Of a stretch of DNA of 64,000 bases, positions 17,198-26,099 are shown piece after piece. The translations under genes were made by a program, and so were the position numbers. This DNA is from JAWLHU01 sp049324875 (GTDB lineage: Bacteria > Bacillota > Sulfobacillia > Symbiobacteriales > Symbiobacteriaceae), in NCBI GenBank assembly GCA_049324875.1, contig JBMONC010000046.1:24536-88535 (forward strand), written 5' to 3'. Under the pieces are notes generated by a model. That model was not told where the DNA came from. It ran no database searches and saw only the letters and a program-made list of their open reading frames with translations. The first letter of the stretch is position 1. Each line of letters begins with the position of its first letter.

Positions 17198-17680
17198 TCA
17201 CTCTCCGGACTCGGGCCGCCATTCCATGGCCCGGTAGAGGCCGTCATCCGCCACGGTGGTGAAGCCGAGCCGCTCGTAAAGCAGCCGGGCCGGGTTGGTT
17301 GGCACCACACTGAGCCGGAGCGGCCGGCCGCTCTGCTGCGCCTCCTGCTGGAGCGCCCGGATCAGCCCCGCACCGATCCCCCGGCCCTGGTGGGCGGGCA
17401 GCAGCGCAATGTCGATGAGCCGGATCTCCCGGTCTGTTCGCTCCACCAGCAGCTGGCCGATCCGCTCCTCCCCCAGCCAGAGCACGCGCTGATCCGCCCC
17501 GGGAAACTGCCAGGCATAGGAGCGGCTCCGGGCCTGGAACTGCATTCGCAGGAAGCCCTCCTGCTGAGCCGGTGTCCATCCCCAACCATCCACCTCCGCC
17601 TGCCGGGTGCTGGCGTAGAGTTCGTAGAGAAAGGGCTCATCGGCCTTCTGAACCACTCGGAGCTGAAGGGTTGGCTCCAT
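17198..17680 (-). CDS. GNAT family N-acetyltransferase, collar-operon copy 1
   Basis: The protein has 160 residues from ATG 17680, which follows GGGAGGGTGA at good spacing. It has the acetyl-CoA motif QGRGIGAGLI and LLYERLGF. It is the first gene of the collar operon and a paralogue of the GNAT two genes down. Shared features include YASTRQ, QQEGFL, MQFQA and the DIALLP/DITLLP strand. The substrate is unknown. Confidence 0.85.
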   Translation of the reverse strand: MEPTLQLRVVQKADEPFLYELYASTRQAEVDGWGWTPAQQEGFLRMQFQARSRSYAWQFPGADQRVLWLGEERIGQLLVERTDREIRLIDIALLPAHQGRGIGAGLIRALQQEAQQSGRPLRLSVVPTNPARLLYERLGFTTVADDGLYRAMEWRPESGE

Positions 17681-17782
17681 AGAATTCACCCTCCCGAAAC
17701 GTGCGGCTGGCGAAATAAACAGATTTCGTTATTTTTTGTTGGAACTCAATGTATAATGTCAACTTAGAATTTTTGCTATACT

Positions 17783-17812
17783 AATGTACCACAGCGAAAA
17801 CTATTGTGTCAA
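17783..17812 (-). promoter_or_regulatory. Candidate promoter of the collar/surface operon
   Basis: In an AT-rich stretch, the minus strand shows a perfect TTGACA (17812-17807), an 18-base spacer and TACATT (17788-17783). A second perfect TTGACA lies at 17762-17757 with a weaker -10. The leader to the first ATG is about 100 bases. Two strong -35 boxes suggest high or regulated expression. Confidence 0.45.
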
Positions 17813-17834
17813 AGAACGTATTCTTGCAGCGGCG

Positions 17835-17870
17835 AAAAGAGGGCCCGCCCCCCGGTTTGGGGGGCGGGCC
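17835..17870 (-). terminator. ppdK terminator
   Basis: A perfect 12-bp GC stem (17842-17853 with 17859-17870) and a 5-base loop precede TCTTTTC on the minus strand. It lies 22 bases after the ppdK stop and separates ppdK from the collar operon. Confidence 0.8.
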
Positions 17871-17891
17871 TCTGTCGCGCTATGTGCGTGG

Positions 17892-20570
17892 CTACACGGT
17901 GCTGGCGGTCGCCTTCTGGCCCTTCGCCTTGGCCGCTGCCTGGGCCGCGGCGATGCGGGCCACGGGGACCCGGTAGGGCGAGCAGGAGACGTAGCTCAGG
18001 CCGATCTGGTGGCAGAACTCGATGGAGGCGGGGTCGCCGCCGTGCTCGCCGCAGATGCCGAGCTTGATCTCAGGCCGCACCTGCCTGCCCAGCTGGCAGG
18101 CCATGTCGACCAGCTTGCCCACGCCCTTGCGGTCCAGGGTGACGAACGGGTTCTCGGGCAGCACCTTCTTCTCCACGTACTGGGCCAGGAACTTGCCCTC
18201 GGCGTCGTCACGCGAGTAGCCGAAGGTGGTCTGGGTCAGGTCGTTGGTGCCGAAGGAGAAGAACTGGGCGTACTCGGCGATCTCGTCCGCCGTCAGGGCG
18301 GCGCGCGGCACCTCGATCATGGTGCCGGCCAGGTAGGTGATCTGGACGCCCTCCCGCTCCATCACCTCGGCGGCGATGCGGTCGGTCATCTCCTTGAGGT
18401 ACTTCAGCTCGTTCACATGGCCCACCAGCGGGTGCATGATCTCGGGCTCGGTCTTCAGGCCCTCCTTGAGGCAGAGTGCGGCGGCCTCGAAGATCGCCCG
18501 GATCTGCATCTCGTAGATCTCGGGGTAGATCATGCCCAGGCGGCAGCCCCGGAAGCCAAGCATCGGGTTGACCTCCGAGAGCGTCCGGACCTTGCGGAGC
18601 AGGTGCTCCTTCTGGTGCAGCTCCCGGCTGTTCTCCCCCTTCTCCCGCAGGAGGGCGACCTCGATCGCCAGGTCCTCCTCGCCGGGAAGGAACTCGTGCA
18701 GGGGCGGGTCCAGCAGGCGGATGGTGACCGGGTAGGGATCCATCGCCTTGAAGATGCCGTAGAAGTCCTCCCGCTGCATCACCTGCAGCTTGGCGAGGGC
18801 CTCCATCCGCTCCTCCAGGGTCTCGGCCAGGATCATCTCCCGGGCCACCTCCATCCGCTCGGGATGGTGGCCGCCCTGGCCGAACATGTGCTCCGTGCGG
18901 CAGAGGCCGATGCCGGTGGCGCCGAACTCCCGGGCCTTGGCGGCATCCTGCGGGTTGTCGGCGTTGGCCCGGACGCCCAGGCTCTTGATCTCGTCGGCCC
19001 ACTCCAGGAGCTGCTTGAACTCGGGCGACAGCTCCGGATCGATCACCGGGACCGCCCCGTAGATCACGTTGCCGGTGGCGCCGTCGATGGAGATGACCTC
19101 CCCCTCGGTCACCTTCCGGTTGCCCACCATGAAGAAGCCGGCCTCCAGGTCGATCCGGACCGCCTCGCAGCCCACGACGCAGGGCTTGCCCATGCCGCGG
19201 GAGACGATGGCGGCGTGGGAGGTCATGCCGCCCCGGGAGGTGAGGATGCCCTGGGCGACCACCATGCCGTGGATGTCGTCCGGCGAGGTCTCCGGCCGGA
19301 CCATGATCACCTTCTGCCCCTCGCCCGCCAGCTTCGCCGCCTTGTCGGGGTCGAAGACGCAGATGCCGGAGGCGGCGCCCGGCGAGGCGGCCAGGCCGGT
19401 GGCGAGAATATCCAGCTTCGCCTTCGGGTCGATGGCCGGGTGGAGAATCTTGTCGATGGCGCCGGGCTCGATCCGCAGCACCGCCTGCTCCTTGGAGATC
19501 TTGCCCTCCTTGACCAGGTCGACGGCGATCTTGATGGAGGCGATGGGGGTCCGCTTGCCCGAGCGGCACTGGAGCATGAAGAGCTTGCCCCGCTCGATGG
19601 TGAACTCGATGTCCTGCATGTCGCCGTAGTGCTTCTCCAGCAGTTCGCACAGGTCGAAGAGCTGCTGGTAGGACTCGGGCATGGACTCCTTCAGGTGGGA
19701 GACCGGGTAGGGGGTCCGAATGCCCGCCACCACGTCCTCGCCCTGGGCGTTGGGCAGGTACTCGCCGTAGAACTCCTTGGCGCCGCTGTTCGGGTTGCGG
19801 GTGAAGACGACGCCGGTGGCGGAGTCGTTGCCCATGTTGCCGAAGGCCATCGCCTGCACGTTGACGGCGGTGCCCAGCTCATCGGGGATCTTGTTGATCT
19901 TCCGGTAGACCTTGGCGCGGGGGTTATCCCAGGACTCGAAGACGGCGTTGATCGCCAGGAAGAGCTGCTCCCGCGGGTCCTGCGGGAAGGGCTTGCCGTG
20001 CATCTTCTCCACCAGCGCCTTGTACTCGGGCACCAGCGCCTTCAGGTGCTCGGCCTGCAGGTCGGTGTCCAGCTTGAAGCCCAGCCGGTGCTTGTGCTGC
20101 TCCAGGATCTTCTCGAAGTTGTGCAGGCTGACGCCCAGCACCACGTTGGAGAACATTTGAATGAAGCGGCGGTAGGAGTCCCAGGCGAAGCGCTCGTTGT
20201 TGGTGTTCCTGGCCACCGCCAGGACGGTCTGATCGTTCAAACCGAGGTTGAGGATGGTGTCCATCATGCCCGGCATGGAGACCGGGGCGCCCGAGCGGAC
20301 GGAGACGAGCAGGGGGTTGTCGAGGTCGCCAAACCGCTTGCCCATCTTGGCTTCCAGCTTGGCCAGCGCCTCGTCCACCTGCTCCACCACGGCGTGCGAG
20401 AGCGAATGGGTGGACTGGTACTCCCGGCAGACCTCCGTCGTGATCGTAAACCCGGGCGGAACGGGCAGACCGATGACCGTCATCTCTGCAAGATTGGCGC
20501 CCTTGCCGCCGAGCAGCATCTTCATATCTGCCCGGCCTTCTTCGAACAGGTAGACCGATTTTCTAGTCAC
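17892..20570 (-). CDS. ppdK: Pyruvate, phosphate dikinase
   Basis: This 892-residue enzyme interconverts pyruvate, ATP and phosphate with PEP, AMP and pyrophosphate. The order is an ATP-grasp domain, then the phosphohistidine domain with GGMTSHAAIVSRGMGKP at about 450, then the PEP/pyruvate barrel with GICGEHGGDP near 840. The threonine before the catalytic His is the residue controlled by the PPDK regulatory protein. GTG at 20570 follows GGGGTGA. It overlaps the regulator gene by 8 bases, so the two are translated together. Full length. Confidence 0.97.
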   Translation of the reverse strand: MTRKSVYLFEEGRADMKMLLGGKGANLAEMTVIGLPVPPGFTITTEVCREYQSTHSLSHAVVEQVDEALAKLEAKMGKRFGDLDNPLLVSVRSGAPVSMPGMMDTILNLGLNDQTVLAVARNTNNERFAWDSYRRFIQMFSNVVLGVSLHNFEKILEQHKHRLGFKLDTDLQAEHLKALVPEYKALVEKMHGKPFPQDPREQLFLAINAVFESWDNPRAKVYRKINKIPDELGTAVNVQAMAFGNMGNDSATGVVFTRNPNSGAKEFYGEYLPNAQGEDVVAGIRTPYPVSHLKESMPESYQQLFDLCELLEKHYGDMQDIEFTIERGKLFMLQCRSGKRTPIASIKIAVDLVKEGKISKEQAVLRIEPGAIDKILHPAIDPKAKLDILATGLAASPGAASGICVFDPDKAAKLAGEGQKVIMVRPETSPDDIHGMVVAQGILTSRGGMTSHAAIVSRGMGKPCVVGCEAVRIDLEAGFFMVGNRKVTEGEVISIDGATGNVIYGAVPVIDPELSPEFKQLLEWADEIKSLGVRANADNPQDAAKAREFGATGIGLCRTEHMFGQGGHHPERMEVAREMILAETLEERMEALAKLQVMQREDFYGIFKAMDPYPVTIRLLDPPLHEFLPGEEDLAIEVALLREKGENSRELHQKEHLLRKVRTLSEVNPMLGFRGCRLGMIYPEIYEMQIRAIFEAAALCLKEGLKTEPEIMHPLVGHVNELKYLKEMTDRIAAEVMEREGVQITYLAGTMIEVPRAALTADEIAEYAQFFSFGTNDLTQTTFGYSRDDAEGKFLAQYVEKKVLPENPFVTLDRKGVGKLVDMACQLGRQVRPEIKLGICGEHGGDPASIEFCHQIGLSYVSCSPYRVPVARIAAAQAAAKAKGQKATASTV

Positions 20571-21384
20571 CGTACTTCACCCCTCGGTTGATGATCTCCA
20601 AAACCCTGACCGCCGTCTCCTCGACCGCCTTGTTGGTCACGTCCACCACCGGGCAGCCAACCTTCTTGAAGACGGATTCGGCGTACTCCAACTCCAACAG
20701 GATACGCTCCAGGTTCGAGTAGTTGGCATCCGACCGCAGACCGATGGTCTTGACCCGCTCCTCCCGGATCTGGTGGAGCTTCTCGGGCGAGACCCGCAGG
20801 CCGACCACCTTGTGGGGCGGGACCAGGAAGAGCTCCTTGGGCAGGCTCACCTCGGGCACCAGGGGCAGATTGGCTACCTTGAACCGCCGGTGGGCCAGGT
20901 ACATGGAAACCGGGGTCTTTGACGAGCGGGAGACGCCCACCAGCACCACGTCGGCCCGGAGGAAGCCGCGGGGATCCTTGCCGTCATCGTACTTGACGGC
21001 GAACTCAACCGCCTCCACCCGCCGGAAGTAGTCATCATCCAGCCGGTGCATGATGCCGGGCTCCAGCCGGGGGGGAGCCCCGAGCAGCTGGGACATGCCG
21101 TCCAGCATCGGGCCCATGATATCCACGGCGGGGATATTCCACATCTCGGTCAGGCGGCGAAGCTCCTGCCGCACCTCCGGCACAATAATGGTATAGACAA
21201 TCAGGGTCGGCTGCTGGCGGGCAGCATCCACCACCTCCCGGAGTGCCGTGGGGTCGTCGACCATGGGATAGCGGCGGATCTCCACACCAGCGTTCCCGTA
21301 CTGGGACAGCGCCGCTCGCGCCACCAGATCAGCGGTCTCACCCACCGAGTCGGAAACCACAAAGACAACCGGCTTTTCGGCCAT
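20563..21384 (-). CDS. ppsR: PPDK regulatory protein (kinase/pyrophosphorylase)
   Basis: The protein has 273 residues from ATG 21384, preceded by GGGAGGG. It belongs to the DUF299 family of bifunctional enzymes that inactivate and reactivate PPDK by phosphorylating and dephosphorylating its regulatory threonine. The opening VVFVVSDSVGETA and the P-loop-like GVSRSSKTPVSMYLA at about residue 148 are characteristic. Its overlap with ppdK supports the assignment. Confidence 0.93.
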   Translation of the reverse strand: MAEKPVVFVVSDSVGETADLVARAALSQYGNAGVEIRRYPMVDDPTALREVVDAARQQPTLIVYTIIVPEVRQELRRLTEMWNIPAVDIMGPMLDGMSQLLGAPPRLEPGIMHRLDDDYFRRVEAVEFAVKYDDGKDPRGFLRADVVLVGVSRSSKTPVSMYLAHRRFKVANLPLVPEVSLPKELFLVPPHKVVGLRVSPEKLHQIREERVKTIGLRSDANYSNLERILLELEYAESVFKKVGCPVVDVTNKAVEETAVRVLEIINRGVKYGD

Positions 21385-21385
21385 G

Positions 21386-21553
21386 TCAGCCCTCCCTGTT
21401 TGTTCCGGAACGCACATGGGCAGGGAGACCTGTCGCTGCACCATGCACAGTGGGAAATACGCTTCGCGACAGCCCAATCCTGCCCTCCGCCCACGGCAAA
21501 GGCGTTCGACATCCCTGATGTTTTCGATCGGAGTTAAAGAGAATCTCTATCAC
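21386..21553 (-). CDS. Doubtful 55-residue ORF in the ppsR leader
   Basis: GTG at 21553 to TGA at 21386 gives a short ORF ending 1 base before the ppsR start. A GGGAGGT lies 11 bases upstream of the GTG. The sequence shows no family features. It could be a leader peptide coupled to ppsR, or chance. The rest of 21554-21660 shows nothing I can name. Confidence 0.2.
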   Translation of the reverse strand: MIEILFNSDRKHQGCRTPLPWAEGRIGLSRSVFPTVHGAATGLPAHVRSGTNREG

Positions 21554-21660
21554 CTGTGGCGGCGACCTCCCTTCCTCCGATCATGATGCTCTTCGGTCGG
21601 TCGCGTCACTTTTCCTGCGATTGTGACACCGAATGACCTCTTCGCTCTGAACCATGAGCC

Positions 21661-21690
21661 AAAAGGCCCTGCGCCCCGGGGGACGCAGGG
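21661..21690 (-). terminator. Terminator after the DUF1189 gene
   Basis: CCCTGCG (21667-21673) pairs with 21684-21690, with a G/C-rich loop. On the minus strand it is followed by CCTTTTGG. It is 8 bases past the stop. Confidence 0.65.
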
Positions 21691-21697
21691 AATTCTG

Positions 21698-22471
21698 TCA
21701 GCCTGGAAGCGGCCCCTCGGGGTCGGTGCTGAACCAGTAGGCTCTCAGCCCGAAGATCAGGTAGATGGTCGCCAGGCTCCACCAGAAGGCCAGATGCAGC
21801 GGGATCCAGGAGTGGAAGTCGACCCAGACCCACTGGATGATCACCGGGAGGCTCATGGCGTAGAGGGCCAGCTTGAAGCCCAGCTCAAAGGGGAGGTGCC
21901 GGCCCATGGACCGGCTGTACAGCACGGCCACCAGCGCCAGAAGGACGGCATCCACCGCCTTGAAGGCCAGCTGGGCGATATAGATGAAGAGATAGATGAA
22001 GGGCAGCAGCCGCCCGGGGCCGGACCGGAGGAACTGCTCCAGCTCGGGCTTGCCCAGGTCGCTCTGCAGCTGGGAGAAGGGGAACTCCCGGGGCTGGGCG
22101 CCCGGCTCCATCAGGTAGAGCCTCTCCCGGGTGATCAGGACAGCCCGTTGCTCTGCCAGGGCCTCGGGTGTGGTCTGTCCCGTCGTGTCTACCACCAGTA
22201 AGGTACCGTCGGCACCGACCTCCCGGAAGGGCATGGGCCCGTCGAAGAAGAACTCGCCGTTCCGCACCCCGAAATCGGGCCAGGTGGCGACCTGCCTTGC
22301 CAGTTCCGCCGTCACCCGCCGGAGCTGAACCAGATTGATATAGCCGTTGATGGCGATGACGATGGCCAGGAGCACGGCCATATAGCCAAAGCTGCCGCGG
22401 GGGTCACGCGCCAGCCGGGCGTACCCGCTGAAGCCGACGGTGGCGTCTTTGAGCTGCTCGAAGAAGGACAA
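21698..22471 (-). CDS. DUF1189 family membrane protein
   Basis: The protein has 257 residues from a TTG at 22471, chosen because GGGAGGTG lies 6 bases upstream. An ATG at 22510 has no such site. It has an N-terminal SFFEQLKDATVGFSGY segment and one transmembrane helix. An extracellular domain of about 110 residues follows, then three to four C-terminal helices. This layout fits DUF1189, whose function is not well defined. It lies between ppsR and the lipase-like gene. Confidence 0.65.
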   Translation of the reverse strand: MSFFEQLKDATVGFSGYARLARDPRGSFGYMAVLLAIVIAINGYINLVQLRRVTAELARQVATWPDFGVRNGEFFFDGPMPFREVGADGTLLVVDTTGQTTPEALAEQRAVLITRERLYLMEPGAQPREFPFSQLQSDLGKPELEQFLRSGPGRLLPFIYLFIYIAQLAFKAVDAVLLALVAVLYSRSMGRHLPFELGFKLALYAMSLPVIIQWVWVDFHSWIPLHLAFWWSLATIYLIFGLRAYWFSTDPEGPLPG

Positions 22472-22555
22472 GGAGGGCACCTCCCGCAGGGGGTTGTGGC
22501 GTGTATTCACCTGACTCTTTATTCTACCGCAAATCCGTCCAGACCGCCATTTACA

Positions 22556-22594
22556 TGGAAAGGAGCACCCCCTGCGCCGCGCAGGGGGTGCTCC
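22556..22594 (-). terminator. Terminator after the secreted lipase-like gene
   Basis: A perfect 14-bp stem (22562-22575 with 22581-22594) and a 5-base loop are followed by TTTCC on the minus strand. It ends 9 bases beyond the stop codon. Confidence 0.75.
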
Positions 22595-22603
22595 TGCGGC
22601 CCG

Positions 22604-25600
22604 TCAGTTCAAGCTCACCTGGGCGGTGGCCTGCAACTTGCCGCCGAAGTAGATCAGGACCCGGATCTCATCCCCGGCCTCCAGCCCGTAGCGGGCCGGC
22701 AGGAAGGGCTGCACGTACTCGCCGATGGCCGGGTCGTAGGTGATCCCGTAGCCGTAGGTGTAGCCGGCCACCAGCCGGTTGGCCCCGTCCCGGATGCGGA
22801 TGGTCACTGACTCGTCCAGGGTCGGCTGCCCGCCCAGCATCCACCGGAAGCGGATGGGGAACTCCTCCCCGGCAGGCAGGGTGACGCTCTGGTCGGGGTT
22901 GAGCGGGTCGAGGAGATGGACCCCCTCCTGGAGCGCCGCCCCCTCGAACTGGGTAAAGGCGTAGGCCTGGGTGGTATGCAGCTCCACCCGGCTCAGGCTA
23001 TGGCCGGAGCCGTAGAGGGAGAAGTCCCGCAAGTGGTACGGCCCGTCCACGCCGTGGCCGCCGATCGCCTCCCCGGGGAAGGAGAGCAGGAGGCTGTTCT
23101 CCCCGGCCACCAGGGTGGCGCTCCCGCCGGCCCAGGCGATCTCCTGCAGGTTCCCGTCCACCAGCCGGGCGTTGAAGTGGTAGGTCCCCCCCTCCACCTC
23201 CACCGGGACCATCACCTGGAGGGCGTCGTACTGGCCGTCCTGGTCCGCGTCCACCGCCTGCTCCTGGATCCCCGGCAGCAGCCGGAGCGGGGCGTGCTCG
23301 AACTGCTCCGCGCTGTAGCCGCTCAGCACCGCCAGCGGGACCCGCACATCGGCGATCTGGCCGTCGCCCCGGAGCAGGGTGCCGCTGAGGATCAGGTCGC
23401 CGGTGAAGCCCGACTCGCCCAGGCTCTGGCCGTCGAAGGTGAGCGCGAGTTGGCTGCTGCCCGGAGGCAGGGCGAGGGGCCCGCCCACCTGGGCGATGGA
23501 CTGCCCGTCGGCCTCGAGCCGCATGGAGTAGAGGAAGCTGCCGCCGGCCTGGCTGGTCAGGTCGAGGGTCACCGCCAGCTGGTCGAAGAGGCCGTCGCCG
23601 TCATCGTCGACGCCGTGGTGGCCGGCCACCTGGAGGAAGCGGTCCTCGCCGCTCAGCACCAGGAAGCCGGTAGTGGTGATCCGCTGGAGCTGTGGGGTAC
23701 CGGCGGTCACCACCGCCACGTGATAGCCCGCCTGGCCCGGGAGGTACTCACCGGTGAAGACTTGGTCCCCGGCCACCAGGTCGGGCCCCGTGCCGTCGTC
23801 GTGGATGGTCAGGTCGGTCAGGCTGCCGTCGGGCGCCCTCACCGTGGCCTCCACCTGAGCGAGGAGCGGGCTGCCCGCCGGGGCGGTGACGGTGGCTTCC
23901 AGGACGGCCGGCTCGCCGGGGAGAAGCAGTGGCTGCCGGGGCTCCGCCGAGACGGAGAGGGGGCTCTCCGGGCTGGCTGCCACCACGGCGTAGGAGAGGG
24001 GATCCGGGCTGCTGACCACCACCTGGTAGTCGCCGGCCTGTGGGCTCTCGATCCGGTAGAACCGGGTGTTGTACTCCAACACCGGCTCCTCGGTGACCGT
24101 CACCCCCGGGTCGCCGGCGGTCAGCTCCTGGCCGTCGGGACCGAAGAGGGTGATGTTGGGCGAGCCTTCCAGCCAGATCAGCCCGATGCTCCCCGGAGAG
24201 CCCGCCTCCAGGGCGACGGGGTGGCTCTGGCTGCCCCCGGCCAGGTGGTGCCCCTCCAGCAGGCTCAGCTGGAGCGAGCTGGCACCGGAGGTAGTAACTA
24301 CCTTCGTAGTTACTAACGGATTGCCCGGCAGGCTGTTGACCGTGAGGGCGTCCTGCCGGAGGACCGGCAAGGCCAGATCCCGCTCCGCCGTGCCCGAGGT
24401 CATCTGGTCATGGCGGCTGCCGGTGCGGCCCAGGGAGAGGGTGTAGGGGAGCCACTCGACACTGGCCACCGCGACCACGCCGTCATCACGTCCGTCGATC
24501 AGCGGGTTGCCGTTGATCAGCGACATCCAGTCCCCGGCGACGGTGTAATAGTCGGTCTTGGGGTTCCGGCCCACCAGCAGGTTGAAGATGTTCTGCATGT
24601 AGGCCTCCGAGAGTTCCGAGAGGGCCGGTTCCAGGCTCTGGCCGTTCAGGGTGGGCTCCTCGGTCGCCACCGCCTCCAGCAGGTCGGCCAGGGGGCTGCC
24701 ACCGTTGGGGGTGCCCAGCATGATCAGGTTTTCCACGTCGTCGCCGGCCAGGAAGGCCAGGTAGGCCCGGCTGTCCAGACCGCCCTTGCTGTGGCCGACG
24801 ATGTTGATCTTCTCCACGCCCAGCCGCTCCTTCATCTCCGCCACCCAGCCGGCCTCGTCGTTCATGTGGACGGCCCAGGAGCCGGTGTTGTTGGGGAAGC
24901 TGAAGGCCTCGGCGGGCAGGCCGGCCTGATCGGCGAAGCCAGTGGGCGTCGTCCAGGCATCCCAGGTGCCGGCATCGCTGATAAATCCGTGAACCAGCAG
25001 GGCGGGCCGAACTCCGCGGAGCACCAGCCGGGTCCAGTCCACCGCCACCGCCCAGCACTCACAGACCCCGACATTGGCGGTGTCAATATCGATCCGGATC
25101 GTGTTGGAGGCGGGCACCACGGTCCGCTGCTCATCCAGATGCGGGAAGCGCAGGGTGGAGACCGGCACGGAGAGGGTGACGGTGGACCACTGGTCGTTCC
25201 ACCCCGAGAGCGTGCCCACATAGGTGCCGTTCACATAGACCTTGTCCACCTCGGGGGCGATGTCGTCCCCCGCATAGTCCTCATCCACATCCCAGAGGCG
25301 GAGGGTCAGGTCGACCATCCCGTTGTTGCTGTGGACGTTCTCGGGGTGGAGCAGGTGGCCGTCTCCATCCACCGGACCGAAGTACCGGGAGATCTCGATA
25401 TCAAACAGGATCGGTCCGTCGCCGCGGAACAGGTAGTAGTCCAGGGGGTAGCCGGAGTCTACCACGAACTCCTCATCCACCTCTGCCACCCGGTCGCCCG
25501 GCCCGTAGGAGAGGGAGCCCAGCAGCGGCCCAGAGGCCGCCCGGTCCCCCGTCGGCGCCTTGGGGGATGGGACCGGCGCTGCCGGGGTGACCAAGGGGCG

Positions 25601-25681
25601 AGGTGCCGCCAGCGTCTGTGCCCCCAGGAGCAGCGCCGCCAGCGAGAGAGCCAGGAACCTTGAGATTCGTCTCTTCAACAC
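22604..25681 (-). CDS. Large secreted lipase/esterase-like alpha/beta hydrolase with adhesive beta domains
   Basis: The protein has 1025 residues from GTG 25681 (GGGAGG 9 bases upstream). The signal peptide ends near residue 26 (TLAAP). A beta-rich domain (about 50-215) precedes an alpha/beta hydrolase. That domain has the oxyanion segment LLVHGF (about 226), the nucleophile elbow GHSKGG (Ser about 296), an acidic DDGVV (about 398) and SRHDQM (His about 421). This order fits a triacylglycerol-lipase/PGAP1-like fold. The C-terminal 550 residues hold Ig-like and choice-of-anchor-X-like modules (DDGTGPDLVAGDQVFTG) and Asp-rich calcium-like motifs (DDDGDGLFD, DADQDGQYD). The substrate is unknown. 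Confidence 0.8.
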   Translation of the reverse strand: MLKRRISRFLALSLAALLLGAQTLAAPRPLVTPAAPVPSPKAPTGDRAASGPLLGSLSYGPGDRVAEVDEEFVVDSGYPLDYYLFRGDGPILFDIEISRYFGPVDGDGHLLHPENVHSNNGMVDLTLRLWDVDEDYAGDDIAPEVDKVYVNGTYVGTLSGWNDQWSTVTLSVPVSTLRFPHLDEQRTVVPASNTIRIDIDTANVGVCECWAVAVDWTRLVLRGVRPALLVHGFISDAGTWDAWTTPTGFADQAGLPAEAFSFPNNTGSWAVHMNDEAGWVAEMKERLGVEKINIVGHSKGGLDSRAYLAFLAGDDVENLIMLGTPNGGSPLADLLEAVATEEPTLNGQSLEPALSELSEAYMQNIFNLLVGRNPKTDYYTVAGDWMSLINGNPLIDGRDDGVVAVASVEWLPYTLSLGRTGSRHDQMTSGTAERDLALPVLRQDALTVNSLPGNPLVTTKVVTTSGASSLQLSLLEGHHLAGGSQSHPVALEAGSPGSIGLIWLEGSPNITLFGPDGQELTAGDPGVTVTEEPVLEYNTRFYRIESPQAGDYQVVVSSPDPLSYAVVAASPESPLSVSAEPRQPLLLPGEPAVLEATVTAPAGSPLLAQVEATVRAPDGSLTDLTIHDDGTGPDLVAGDQVFTGEYLPGQAGYHVAVVTAGTPQLQRITTTGFLVLSGEDRFLQVAGHHGVDDDGDGLFDQLAVTLDLTSQAGGSFLYSMRLEADGQSIAQVGGPLALPPGSSQLALTFDGQSLGESGFTGDLILSGTLLRGDGQIADVRVPLAVLSGYSAEQFEHAPLRLLPGIQEQAVDADQDGQYDALQVMVPVEVEGGTYHFNARLVDGNLQEIAWAGGSATLVAGENSLLLSFPGEAIGGHGVDGPYHLRDFSLYGSGHSLSRVELHTTQAYAFTQFEGAALQEGVHLLDPLNPDQSVTLPAGEEFPIRFRWMLGGQPTLDESVTIRIRDGANRLVAGYTYGYGITYDPAIGEYVQPFLPARYGLEAGDEIRVLIYFGGKLQATAQVSLN

Positions 25682-25779
25682 AAGAACCAACCTCCCGTTG
25701 ATGCGGATGCACGAGAGATTGGTTCTATTCCCTTATGTTTCCTGGCATCTCCGAACAGACTCGCTGGCAGCGCCAGCCG

Positions 25780-26078
25780 TCACCGAGGCGGGATCAGCAA
25801 AACCCCCTCGGTCACCTTCATCTCATCACCATAGCCGTTCTCCACGCGGTAGCATAGGCGGTTGGGCTCCTCGCACTCAAACCGCCGCTCCCCCAGGTTT
25901 CCAAAGTCGCCTTCGCGGAAGAGCGGCAGATCGATGCGCCCCACGGCGGTCGATTCGGTCTCGCCGACCCGGGCCAGCCGATCCGTTGGCGAAACGCCGA
26001 AACCTTCGGCTCGTAGAGGCATCCGGTCAGCACCCAGTGGATGGCCCCCAGCAGGAGCAACCCTCGTATCCACCGCAC
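25780..26078 (-). pseudogene. Frameshifted, internally deleted copy of the neighbouring lipoprotein
   Basis: It starts like its neighbour: GGGAGGAGGT, GTG 26078, a signal sequence and the lipobox VLTGC, then CLYEPKVSAF. The C-terminal half matches the neighbour in another frame: LPLFREGDFGNL, YRVENGYG and KVTEGVLLIPPR. About 70 middle residues are missing and the frame shifts at about 26000. It begins 22 bases after the intact gene ends, so this is a decayed tandem duplicate. Confidence 0.75.
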
Positions 26079-26099
26079 AGGCGCTACCTCCTCCCGCGT

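Noticed and set aside
17784..20591. Plus-strand 935-residue open frame opposite ppdK
   Set aside because: It is a shadow of the ppdK reading frame, rich in Leu/His/Gly/Asp with no motifs.
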